A stretch of 64,000 bases of DNA, taken from positions 35,192-99,191 of the forward strand of contig DFHF01000038.1 in assembly GCA_002371825.1 (NCBI GenBank), read 5' to 3'. Below the pieces are notes generated by a model that was given only the letters and a program-made list of their open reading frames with translations, ran no database searches and was not told the origin of the DNA. This document shows positions 1 through 7,580 of the stretch, one piece after another; the first letter of the stretch is position 1; each line of letters starts with the position of its first letter. Both the position numbers and the translations under genes were made by a program. This DNA comes from Ruminococcus flavefaciens. GTDB taxonomy: Bacteria > Bacillota > Clostridia > Oscillospirales > Ruminococcaceae.

Positions 1-276
1 GACTTTTTCCTTAATGCACCATTTATCACAGCTGCCGCAGGCAGCCCTTCCGACGGAAGCCTTTCCGGACTCTTCGACCTTGTAATTACAGAAGAAGAGG
101 CCGCAGAGCTGCCGGAAAAGCTCTATAAGGATAAGTCCCTCAGACAGATAAACGAGATAAATGATATATTCATCGCCGCAAGAAAAGGCGCCTCTCAGGA
201 GGAGCTCCTCACTATGGAGTCAAAGGCCTTCTACAGACTAATGGCTGAAAAGAACGGAGGCGGCAGCAATGAGTGA
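1..276 (+). CDS. 3' end of an unrecognised gene in the acyl biosynthetic operon (partial)
   Basis: The frame is open from the left edge to TGA at 274-276 and gives 91 residues, so the start lies outside the window. The stop overlaps the start of the next gene (ATG at 269) by 8 bases, so this is the upstream member of the same operon and probably translationally coupled. The visible part has a hydrophobic FITAAAG segment, a short DLVITEEEAAEL stretch and a charged helical tail ending in GGGSNE. The pattern of a DLV-x-EEE segment followed by a helical tail recalls the C-terminus of crotonase-fold proteins, but this is only an impression. Function not assigned. Confidence 0.75.
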   Translation, partial: DFFLNAPFITAAAGSPSDGSLSGLFDLVITEEEAAELPEKLYKDKSLRQINEINDIFIAARKGASQEELLTMESKAFYRLMAEKNGGGSNE

Positions 277-976
277 ATCAGCAGGAATGATACTCGAAAA
301 TGAGAACGGCATACTTATACTCTCTATGGATATGCCCGGCAATAATATCATGACAGCCGATTTCTTCCGTGAATACGAGAGCATTATGGCTGACATAGAG
401 AAAAAATCTGAGGACAGCTCTGTCAAGGGCCTGATAATCAAGGGCGCAGGCAGACATTTCAGTGTCGGTGCTGATGTGGATGCCCTCTCAGACCGCTCCT
501 CACAGGAAAAATATGACGACAGCACCGGAGTGCTCCCGGAGGGACATATAAAACAGAAGCATTTCTTCACCTTCCTCCGTGAGCTCCCCTTCCCTGTAGT
601 CAGCGTTGTCACCGGATTCTGCATCGGCTCCGGCAGCGAGATAGCAGTCAACAGCCACTACAGGATAATAGAAAAAAATGCAAGAGTAGGTCAGCCTGAA
701 TCTACCTTCGGTATTCTCCCTGCACTCGGCGGAGCTGCAAGGACTATCGAAATATGCGGCATACAGAATGCATACCGCCTGGTAATGTCCGGAGAGATGA
801 TACCTGCTGAGGAAGCCTTTGAAATAGGCTGGGCAGATATCTTCGCCGGCAAAAAGCAGGGACTTCCGGAAGCAGAAGCACTGATAGAGTATATCTCCGC
901 TCAAGGCGGATTTGACCCTGCATCCCGCAAGGAATACCTTTCGGGATATCTTACCTCAAAAGGAGGCAACGAATAA
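269..976 (+). CDS. Enoyl-CoA hydratase/isomerase (crotonase) family protein
   Basis: 235 residues, a normal length for a single-domain crotonase. Seen: the first oxyanion-hole segment FSVGADVDAL (about 64-73), the second at GSGSEIAV (about 121-127), and GQPESTFGILPALGG (about 141-155). Both glutamates used by classical enoyl-CoA hydratases appear to be kept (E124 and E144), so a hydratase/dehydratase on an acyl thioester is plausible. Start ATG 269 has GGAGG eight bases upstream. It overlaps the preceding gene by 8 bases and the following dehydrogenase by 1 base (TAATG). Inference: with the neighbouring 3-hydroxyacyl-CoA dehydrogenase it would interconvert beta-keto, beta-hydroxy and enoyl intermediates made by the downstream ketoacyl synthase. 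Confidence 0.9.
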   Translation: MSESAGMILENENGILILSMDMPGNNIMTADFFREYESIMADIEKKSEDSSVKGLIIKGAGRHFSVGADVDALSDRSSQEKYDDSTGVLPEGHIKQKHFFTFLRELPFPVVSVVTGFCIGSGSEIAVNSHYRIIEKNARVGQPESTFGILPALGGAARTIEICGIQNAYRLVMSGEMIPAEEAFEIGWADIFAGKKQGLPEAEALIEYISAQGGFDPASRKEYLSGYLTSKGGNE

Positions 977-2097
977 TGAAAATCGGTTTTATTGGCTACG
1001 GAAAAATGGGAAGGGATATTTTCCGCCTGTTTTTCGATAAACTCACAGAAGCAGAATACGTTATATACGATATCTGCGGAAACGAGGAACAGCATACAGA
1101 GGAGCTCCTGAAGGAACTCAATAAGGCTCTGAAGCGCAGAAAGCTCAGCCTCGGTGAGTATGAGGAGAAAAAACATATCTTCCGCTTTACAAATGACCTT
1201 AATGATTTTGCTGACTGCAATATGGTCATTGAGGCTATATACGAGGATATGGCTGCAAAGAAGGATATCTTTGCAAAGCTTGAGGCCATAGTATCTCCTA
1301 TGTGTCTGCTCCTGACCAATACATCATCCCTGGATATTGCTGAGATATTCAGCGATATGAAGATAAAGGACCGCTGCTACGGTCTTCATTTCTTCTACCC
1401 CGTAAAGCTGACAGGATTCGTTGAAATGAACATCCTCCCTGAGACTTCTGGACTCTACATAACAGGCGTAACACCATTGATATTCAGTCTCGACAAGAGA
1501 CCTATAACATTTACCGGCAATTACCACATATACCTCAATCAGATACTGGCCTGCATGGTTTCCCATGCAATAAAGCTCACTGAGGAGTACAATGTCTCTC
1601 CTGCTGAGCTGAATAAGGCTGTTGAGGGCATATTCTCAGTAGCCGGTCCCTTCGATGTACTCAACAGCGTGGGACTTGGCCTTATGGCCGGAAGCCCGGA
1701 CAATTTCCGCATAGAGCGCAATAAGGCTCTGCTGGCATACGGCTGCGAGAAAATGAACGGCTGGCTCTCCGAAGGCTGTCCTAAGGAGACCGGAGCTTTC
1801 CTTGAATTTGCCGGGGAAAAGCTTCCTGATACAGGAAATAATGCTGATAATGCCAAGCTCTCCATGATAGCACTCATACTCAATGAGACTGTGAATGCTA
1901 TGGAGGACAGCGGTATCAAGAGCGTTCTCTGCGACGCTATACAGGATACTCTCGGACTTGAAAAAACACAGGCAGAGTATTACAGCGAATTCGGCGCAGA
2001 GGCAATTTTTGCAGAGCTTGATCGTCTGCATGAAAAATACGGTTACGGTTCCTACGAACACAGAGAAAAAAATATTTGGGACCGTTATTTCAGCTGA
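976..2097 (+). CDS. 3-hydroxyacyl-CoA dehydrogenase family protein
   Basis: 373 residues. The N-terminus begins with a Rossmann nucleotide-binding motif, IGFIGYGKMGRDI (about 3-15). A VIEAIYEDMAAK segment and LLTNTSSLDI follow, the order expected of the NAD-binding domain of 3-hydroxyacyl-CoA dehydrogenases. The catalytic-type His lies in the GLHFFYPVKL segment, matching the family H-F-F-x-P pattern. The remainder is helical, like the C-terminal 3HCDH domain. Start ATG 976 overlaps the crotonase stop. Role inferred: NAD(P)H-dependent reduction of a beta-ketoacyl thioester, standing in for the FabG-type reductase that is absent from this cluster; the reverse, oxidative direction cannot be excluded. 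Confidence 0.88.
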   Translation: MKIGFIGYGKMGRDIFRLFFDKLTEAEYVIYDICGNEEQHTEELLKELNKALKRRKLSLGEYEEKKHIFRFTNDLNDFADCNMVIEAIYEDMAAKKDIFAKLEAIVSPMCLLLTNTSSLDIAEIFSDMKIKDRCYGLHFFYPVKLTGFVEMNILPETSGLYITGVTPLIFSLDKRPITFTGNYHIYLNQILACMVSHAIKLTEEYNVSPAELNKAVEGIFSVAGPFDVLNSVGLGLMAGSPDNFRIERNKALLAYGCEKMNGWLSEGCPKETGAFLEFAGEKLPDTGNNADNAKLSMIALILNETVNAMEDSGIKSVLCDAIQDTLGLEKTQAEYYSEFGAEAIFAELDRLHEKYGYGSYEHREKNIWDRYFS

Positions 2098-2132
2098 GCA
2101 AAGGGGAAAATATCTTATAAAGAGGTTTGTAA

Positions 2133-3341
2133 ATGAAAAAAGTTGTTATCACAGGTATCGGAGCAGTTACCTCCATAGGCAACACAGCTCCGGAATACTG
2201 GGAGAATCTGACCGCCGGAAAATGCGGTATGCGTACCATAACAAGAATACCGCTTGACGGACACGATTCTACTGTTGCTGCTGAGGTCGATGACTCCTTT
2301 GAGGCCGAGGCTTCAAAGTACTGGAAAAAGCGTCAGCTGAATGCAGCGACAACTACTACACGAATGGGACTTGCTTCCGCAGGTGAGGCTATTGCTGACT
2401 GCGGGATAGATACCGAAAGCTATAACGGCAGCAAAGTCGGCGTTATCTACGGTGTCATCGATAACTCCTATGAGGACTATGAACTCGAAAAGCCCCTTAA
2501 TATCACTTTAAAGAAAATGCCGAACGAGCTCCCTGCCCTTGTATCCATAAGATACGGATTCACAGGCCCTGCCTTCAATGTGAGCACAGCCTGCGCTTCA
2601 TCAGCTTATGCTATCGCACTGGGCAAGCAGTTCATTGAATCCGGTCTCTGCGATATGGTAGTTGCCGGAGGCATATCAAATACAGTTACTCATCTTGTCG
2701 TAAGCGGCTTCAATCAGCTCCTTGCAATGTCAGTAAATCCTGACCCGGAGACTGCCGCAAGACCTTTCACAAAAGATCGTGACGGCTTCATCATGGGCGA
2801 GGGCGGCGGTACAGTCATCCTTGAATCCGAGGAGTCTGCAAAGGCAAGAGGAGCTAAGATATACTGTGAGCTGGCCGGCGCATCAATGTGCGGAGAAGCT
2901 CATAACCTTACTGCCCCCAAGACCAACGGTGTCGGCATGGCAGAGTCCATGAGACTTGCCCTGGACAACGCAGGCATCTCCCCTGACGCTGTTGACTACA
3001 TAAATGCACACGGTACTTCCACAGGCCTCAATGACCTCTATGAGACAATGGCTATAAAGGAAGTATTCGGACAGAGAGCATATGATATCCCTGTTTCTTC
3101 TGTAAAGGCTTCCATCGGCCACACTCTCGGCGCCGGCGGAGCACTTGAGGCTATCGCTTGCATAAAAGCTATAAACACAGGCATAGTGCCTCCCACTATA
3201 CACTACGACGTGCCCGACCCTGAGCTGGATCTGAATTATGTTCCGAACAAGGCTCAGGAACATACTGTAAATACTGCGATCTCAAATTCATTCGGCTTCG
3301 GCGGACATAACTCCACACTGGTGTTCCGCAGATATGAATGA
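2133..3341 (+). CDS. Beta-ketoacyl-ACP synthase (FabF/KAS II-like condensing enzyme)
   Basis: 402 residues, the usual length of a KAS II. The Cys-His-His set is present: the nucleophile in STACASS (C154), then NAHGTSTG (H293) and KASIGHTLGAGG (K325, H330). GFGGHNSTLVF near the C-terminus is the usual terminal motif. It should catalyse decarboxylative Claisen condensation of an acyl group with a malonyl-ACP extender. A GAGG-like ribosome site precedes ATG 2133, 35 bases after the dehydrogenase stop. It is the only condensing enzyme visible; no chain-length-factor partner lacking the Cys is seen, so it does not look like a type II PKS pair. The malonyl donor would come from primary metabolism. 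Confidence 0.93.
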   Translation: MKKVVITGIGAVTSIGNTAPEYWENLTAGKCGMRTITRIPLDGHDSTVAAEVDDSFEAEASKYWKKRQLNAATTTTRMGLASAGEAIADCGIDTESYNGSKVGVIYGVIDNSYEDYELEKPLNITLKKMPNELPALVSIRYGFTGPAFNVSTACASSAYAIALGKQFIESGLCDMVVAGGISNTVTHLVVSGFNQLLAMSVNPDPETAARPFTKDRDGFIMGEGGGTVILESEESAKARGAKIYCELAGASMCGEAHNLTAPKTNGVGMAESMRLALDNAGISPDAVDYINAHGTSTGLNDLYETMAIKEVFGQRAYDIPVSSVKASIGHTLGAGGALEAIACIKAINTGIVPPTIHYDVPDPELDLNYVPNKAQEHTVNTAISNSFGFGGHNSTLVFRRYE

Positions 3342-3360
3342 CAGGAAAGGAAACTGAAAA

Positions 3361-3717
3361 ATGCCTATCGCACAGATGAAGACAAATTTCAAATTCGGAA
3401 AACCGGAAGATAAGACCCTGTTTCTCAATGAAGCTGCAAAGGAGCTTTCCGATATACTCAAAAAGCCTCTTCCTGCAATAATGGTAATGCTGGACGACTG
3501 CTCCATGTATATGAACAATTCCGAGGATACTGTTTTCTTTGCTGAATTCAGATATATCCTCCCACAGGAGTATTCCCAGGACAAAACCGGATTTTTAAAG
3601 GAGCTGGCTGACAGGATGCTGGCTCTTATACAGAAGCACACGCACGTTGACCCCTACCGCATCTATATGCAGTTCACGGAAATGACCCGTGAAGGCGCAT
3701 GGCGGTATACAGGCTGA
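3361..3717 (+). CDS. MIF/tautomerase-superfamily-like protein
   Basis: 118 residues, close to MIF (about 115). Met is followed directly by Pro, the N-terminal catalytic proline of the tautomerase superfamily once Met is removed. The rest follows the MIF pattern: an FLNEAAKELSDILKKP helix, a PAIMVMLDD strand (MIF has a comparable Pro-then-strand segment), a second helix FLKELADRMLALI, and DPYRIYMQFTEM, which parallels the D-R-V-Y-I segment of MIF. An AGGAAAGGA ribosome site lies 19 bases downstream of the KAS stop. Known family members enolise or ketonise alpha-keto or phenylpyruvate substrates. Its position inside an acyl biosynthetic operon suggests tautomerisation of a beta-keto or enol intermediate, which is inference. 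Confidence 0.75.
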   Translation: MPIAQMKTNFKFGKPEDKTLFLNEAAKELSDILKKPLPAIMVMLDDCSMYMNNSEDTVFFAEFRYILPQEYSQDKTGFLKELADRMLALIQKHTHVDPYRIYMQFTEMTREGAWRYTG

Positions 3718-3746
3718 GAAAGCCACAGAAAGGAACGATCATAATT

Positions 3747-4868
3747 ATGAAATGGGCAATAAGAGACCTTCTTAACCCCGTAGTAACACGCTCTCTCCTA
3801 TACGGAAGCGATCCATTCGATATAGAGTACATACTGAAAAAAGTTGACGCTATCAAGGCCATGAGCGGAAAGAAAATCCAGGCCGTATGGCTGGGTGAGT
3901 GGGATGAAAAGATCAGCCACTACACAGAGCTTCTCGAAAAGGCAAAGGCTGCCGGAAACAATATCTCCGCAAGAGAATATGCGAAGATGATTACTCAGTG
4001 CCACTATGCCTGCTTTATGATAAATATCGAGGATCTCGACCATAAAAGAGAGATCTACCACCGCCTTGTGGAGAGCTACAAGCAGTACATAAAGCTTTGC
4101 AGCAACAAGGTTGAATACATCGAGATAGATACTGAATTCGGCAAAATACCTGCATATATCCACTATCCGGATTCCGGCAGGAAAGCAAGCTATCCTGTAG
4201 CTCTGACTTATTCAGGCATCGGAAGCTGCAAGGAAGAGCTTGAAATGCTGGCTGCTCCTCTCAATGAGAGAGGCATCGCTGTTATCACTCCTGATATGCC
4301 CGGAGCAGGTGCCGCTATAATCGACAATAACATCAAGTGCGGAGGCCCTCAGATAGAGGCTGCATTCCAGGCAATATACAAGTTCGTTGAGGAGCACTCA
4401 AAGCTTGACCAGAACAGAATGGCAAACTTCGGACTCTGTATGGGCGGCGGATATGCATTCCGTGCAACTGTAAAGAACAAGAATGTAAAGTGCTGCGTAA
4501 GCCTCTTCCCACTGCTTATGAACTTTGCTGACCAGGGCTCTATCCCTGTATGGATGAAGAAGGGCAAGTGGAGCAGCTATCAGTACGATGATAACTACCT
4601 TGAGGGAATGGCTGTACTTGAGGAAGGCACCCACAATGCTGATTTCCTCATGGCTTACAGCGACGACGACAACTGGATGTCTCCTGAGGCTACCCAGAAG
4701 CTCTGGGACAAGGCTCTCGGATACAAGGAGAAGATATACATCTCAGACAAACCCGCATATGTATCAGAGGAAACTATCATGCACGCTATGCCCGTAGGTG
4801 AACAGTATCACTGGGTACAGCATGAGGCCGCTGACTTCATAGCATCAAGAATTGGCGGAGGTAAGTGA
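3747..4868 (+). CDS. Alpha/beta hydrolase with cysteine nucleophile (dienelactone hydrolase/FrsA-like)
   Basis: 373 residues from ATG 3747, chosen because GAAAGGA sits just upstream; an in-frame ATG at 3699 would overlap the tautomerase gene. The first ~130 residues are helical, then a hydrolase core starts (VALTYSGIGSCKEE, ITPDMPGAG). The nucleophile elbow is GLCMGGG, with Cys (about residue 231) instead of Ser, as in dienelactone hydrolase. Candidate acid and base lie near DDDNWMSPE and EQYHWVQHEA. The helical N-terminal part plus core resembles FrsA/pseudooxynicotine-hydrolase-type proteins, some of which cleave C-C bonds. Likely acts on an acyl intermediate or product of this operon; substrate unknown. 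Confidence 0.82.
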   Translation: MKWAIRDLLNPVVTRSLLYGSDPFDIEYILKKVDAIKAMSGKKIQAVWLGEWDEKISHYTELLEKAKAAGNNISAREYAKMITQCHYACFMINIEDLDHKREIYHRLVESYKQYIKLCSNKVEYIEIDTEFGKIPAYIHYPDSGRKASYPVALTYSGIGSCKEELEMLAAPLNERGIAVITPDMPGAGAAIIDNNIKCGGPQIEAAFQAIYKFVEEHSKLDQNRMANFGLCMGGGYAFRATVKNKNVKCCVSLFPLLMNFADQGSIPVWMKKGKWSSYQYDDNYLEGMAVLEEGTHNADFLMAYSDDDNWMSPEATQKLWDKALGYKEKIYISDKPAYVSEETIMHAMPVGEQYHWVQHEAADFIASRIGGGK

Positions 4869-4869
4869 T

Positions 4870-6429
4870 ATGTCAGAGAATTTTTTCAGCTATTACAGCA
4901 AATACGCTCAGGAAACACCTGAAAAGGTGCTTCTCCGCATAGATGACAACGAGCTCACATACAGCGCTTTTATGGAAAAGACAGCTGTTCTCGGCTCTGC
5001 AATGAAGAAGTCCGGCATAGGAGCTGACGATAAGGTCGGCATTTGTATGCCCAACAGCATAGAGTGGTTCCTCGTATTCTGGTCAGCAGTCAGAATAGGC
5101 GCTCAGCCTGTCCCCATGGACCCCCAGAGCGGCTCTATGGAGCTTTCAAGGCTCATACCTGCTACAACATCAAAGATAATGTTCATAACAGAAAAGTACC
5201 GCAATAACAACATCATTAATGCGGTGCATGACCTGGTACCTGAGAAGCTCTCTATGGATAAGGTCATCTGCTTTGCTGATGAGGCAGTTATCCCTTCTGA
5301 GGACTGCTATATCTCAGCAGAGAAATTCATGGAGACATACGGCGAGAAGGAATGCGAGATCTTCCAGCCTGAATACCTCCACACAATGTCACTGGCCTGC
5401 ACATCAGGCAGCACAGGCACTCCCAAGATACTCTCAGTTCCCTCCGGCGGATTCCTCTCCACACAGAAGGATATGGGAGATTATCTCGAATTTACATCTG
5501 ATGATGTTATGATGCTGGGAATGACACTCTATCACCAGGGCGGCTTCGGAATGGGCCAGCAGATGGCTCTCAAGGGCGGCACCATGATGTATCAGCCCCA
5601 GTTCAATCCTATATCATTCCTTGAAACTGTACAGAAGTACAAGGTAAATATAATCCAGCTCACTTCAACTCTTGCAAAGGTCCTGCTTTCAACTCCCGAC
5701 TTTGATAAATATGACCTTTCAAGCGTTCGTATCTGTTATTTTGCAGGAGAAGTCCTCCCCAAGGAGATAGCTGATACCTTCGTTGAGAAGCTTGGCATCA
5801 GAGTCGTAAATATCATCGGCTCCTCTGAGACCTGCACCATGGTCGTATGGGACTCTGCTACCGATGCAGGAACAGACCCCAGCGACTTCCGCAAGCTCTA
5901 TTTCACCGATTACCGTGTTATCGATGAAAAGCACAACGACGTTGCTGAGGGAGAAGTGGGAGAGCTCTGTGTTTATACAGACGGTGTTATCCTCAATTAC
6001 TTCGGCAATCCTGAGCTTTCAGCTGAGAAGATACTCACTGACGACCAGGGCCGCCGCTGGTTCTGTACAGGCGACCTGGTAAACAAGCTTCCAAACGGCA
6101 TCGTCCGCTTTGCCGGAAGAAGCAAGCGTATCATCAAGCGAGGCGGAAATCTGGTTCACGCAGAGGAGGTAGAAGCCTGCCTGCTCACACATCCCAAGAT
6201 AGCTGCCGCTGCTGTTACTGACGAACCACATCCCGTTATCGGCCAGCAGATAGTTGCATACATCCAGCCCAAGGGCGATGAAAAAATAACAAGAGGCGAA
6301 CTTGCCCGCTATTTCGACGGAAAGCTCTCAGCCTACAAGGTGCCTGACAAGGTTGTCCTCGTTGAGGAGATACCAAAGGATATCGGCAAGATACAGTTCA
6401 AATACCTGAGAAAAAAGGAGTATAAATAA
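4870..6429 (+). CDS. AMP-forming acyl-CoA synthetase/acyl-ACP ligase
   Basis: 519 residues. ATG 4870 is preferred over the in-frame ATG at 4852 because GGAGG lies at 4857-4861. Core motifs of the ANL superfamily are present in order: the Thr/Ser/Gly-rich loop TSGSTGTPK, GSSETCT (aromatic/adenine site region), FCTGDL, the hinge segment GRSKRIIKRGG, and a C-terminal lysine within PKDIGKIQFKYLRKK. It would activate a carboxylic acid as acyl-AMP. Because the next gene, overlapping by one base, encodes an acyl carrier protein, transfer to that ACP's phosphopantetheine arm is the likely second step (inference). CoA as acceptor remains possible. Confidence 0.92.
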   Translation: MSENFFSYYSKYAQETPEKVLLRIDDNELTYSAFMEKTAVLGSAMKKSGIGADDKVGICMPNSIEWFLVFWSAVRIGAQPVPMDPQSGSMELSRLIPATTSKIMFITEKYRNNNIINAVHDLVPEKLSMDKVICFADEAVIPSEDCYISAEKFMETYGEKECEIFQPEYLHTMSLACTSGSTGTPKILSVPSGGFLSTQKDMGDYLEFTSDDVMMLGMTLYHQGGFGMGQQMALKGGTMMYQPQFNPISFLETVQKYKVNIIQLTSTLAKVLLSTPDFDKYDLSSVRICYFAGEVLPKEIADTFVEKLGIRVVNIIGSSETCTMVVWDSATDAGTDPSDFRKLYFTDYRVIDEKHNDVAEGEVGELCVYTDGVILNYFGNPELSAEKILTDDQGRRWFCTGDLVNKLPNGIVRFAGRSKRIIKRGGNLVHAEEVEACLLTHPKIAAAAVTDEPHPVIGQQIVAYIQPKGDEKITRGELARYFDGKLSAYKVPDKVVLVEEIPKDIGKIQFKYLRKKEYK

Positions 6430-6680
6430 TGAACAACCTTAACTTTGAAGAATTCAAGCAGTCTATCTCCGATTATGTCGGAGTAGACCCTTCCGAGATA
6501 ACAAGAGATACAGACGTTTACGATGACCTCTACCTTGATTCACTGGGACTTTTCGGTCTCGGCTCTGAGATAACAGAGACCTACAAGCTGAATGTTCCCC
6601 TTTCACTGGTTGCATCTATCAGCAAGGTCGGCGAGATATTCGACCTGCTCAACGAAAAGGGCACACCTGTTGAGGAATAA
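6429..6680 (+). CDS. Acyl carrier protein
   Basis: 83 residues. The phosphopantetheine attachment motif is DSLGLF, with Ser38 inside YDDLYLDSLGLF. The preceding acidic helix and the following helix (SEITETYKLNVP) match the four-helix carrier fold. ATG overlaps the ligase stop (TAATG), with AGGAG upstream, so the ligase and its carrier are translationally coupled. It is a dedicated carrier rather than housekeeping AcpP, judging from its place between an AMP-ligase and a type II thioesterase. Confidence 0.92.
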   Translation: MNNLNFEEFKQSISDYVGVDPSEITRDTDVYDDLYLDSLGLFGLGSEITETYKLNVPLSLVASISKVGEIFDLLNEKGTPVEE

Positions 6681-6681
6681 T

Positions 6682-7380
6682 ATGGTCCTTATATTTCTTT
6701 CTCACGCAGGAGGCTCTGCAAAGAGCTACAGCGCCTTCAAGCGCTTCCTGCCAAAGGATCTTAACGTTGTACCTATGGAGCTCTCAGGGCGCTTCACACG
6801 CTCCTCAGAGCCAATGCTGACCGATATCCCATCCTGTGCCGCTGACCTGCTCGAAAAGCACTCAGAGCTCTTCAAAGACGGTGAGTATGCAGTCTTCGGA
6901 CACAGCATGGGAACACTCATGGCCTCTGAGCTGGTCCGCCAGGCAAAAGAAAAGGGACTGGGCTCCCCGGCTCATGTATTCCTCTCCGGCAGATGTGCAC
7001 CGGATGAGCCGGTAGACTGCTTCCCCGGCTCAGATAATGCTTCTGATGAAAAGATACTGGAGTTCTTCTCCGCAAACGGCCTTTCAGGAAGCGCTCCCAT
7101 TGCTGATGAGGAGCTTACCCGCACCCTCAACAGGATACTGTGCACAGATGTGAGAATGGCCGACAGCTTTAAAATGCCTGCCGCAGCCCTGGATTTCGGC
7201 TGTGATATCACTGTTTTCTACGGAACTGAGGATATGCTGCTAACAGGTATCGATATGAACGGCTGGAGCAGATTTACTTCCGGTAAGTGTGAGACCGTTC
7301 CCATGAGCGGCGGTCACTTCTTCTTCAGACAGCATAGGGAAGAGATCTGCAGGATAATCACTGAAAAGCTTGGTATATAA
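6682..7380 (+). CDS. Type II thioesterase (GrsT/RifR-like)
   Basis: 232 residues from ATG 6682, with GAGGA upstream and one base after the ACP stop. An in-frame ATG at 6592 lies inside the ACP gene and is not used. Begins with LSHAGGSAKSYSAF, the opening pattern of external thioesterases of NRPS/PKS clusters. The nucleophile elbow is GHSMG (Ser75), the acid probably lies in the FYGTEDMLL region, and the His is in SGGHFFFRQ near the C-terminus. These enzymes remove stalled or mis-primed acyl groups from carrier proteins, or release short products. Its presence argues strongly that the operon is a carrier-bound assembly pathway. Confidence 0.9.
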   Translation: MVLIFLSHAGGSAKSYSAFKRFLPKDLNVVPMELSGRFTRSSEPMLTDIPSCAADLLEKHSELFKDGEYAVFGHSMGTLMASELVRQAKEKGLGSPAHVFLSGRCAPDEPVDCFPGSDNASDEKILEFFSANGLSGSAPIADEELTRTLNRILCTDVRMADSFKMPAAALDFGCDITVFYGTEDMLLTGIDMNGWSRFTSGKCETVPMSGGHFFFRQHREEICRIITEKLGI

Positions 7381-7383
7381 AGA

Positions 7384-7411
7384 TAAGGGAGACCACAAAG
7401 GCCTCCCTTAG
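7384..7411 (+). terminator. Terminator-like hairpin after the biosynthetic operon
   Basis: TAAGGGAG and CTCCCTTA flank a short loop just after the thioesterase stop at 7380. The following T-tract is weak (GTTTATC), so the hairpin may be only partly effective. Confidence 0.5.
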
Positions 7412-7448
7412 TTTATCAATAAAGTCAGAAATAGTATAAATAATTGAA

Positions 7449-7524
7449 CGGACGGCGAATCGCCGTCCCTACAATTTGACTATTTTTCGTTTGTCTGTGT
7501 AGGGGCGGCCAATGGCCGCCCGGA
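7449..7524. repeat. Double-palindrome intergenic repeat (MITE/REP-like)
   Basis: Two perfect or near-perfect palindromes, GGACGGCGAATCGCCGTCC (7450-7468) and GGGCGGCCAATGGCCGCCC (within 7501-7522), face each other with outward-mirrored CCCTACA and TGTAGGGG arms around a 30-base AT-rich centre. The GC-rich arms in an AT-rich spacer and the mirror layout look like a small mobile repeat rather than a terminator. No coding potential. Confidence 0.6.
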
Positions 7525-7542
7525 TAAAAATATGTTTATGAC

Positions 7543-7577
7543 ATAAAAAGGGGAGGCCCATGAGGCCTCCCATTTTT
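7543..7577. terminator. Bidirectional terminator between convergent operons
   Basis: GGGAGGCC-CATGA-GGCCTCCC hairpin with T-runs on both sides (CCATTTTTAC on the + strand, CCCCTTTTTATG on the - strand). It lies between the + biosynthetic operon and the end of the - strand YidC-fusion gene at 7581. Confidence 0.85.
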
Positions 7578-7580
7578 ACA

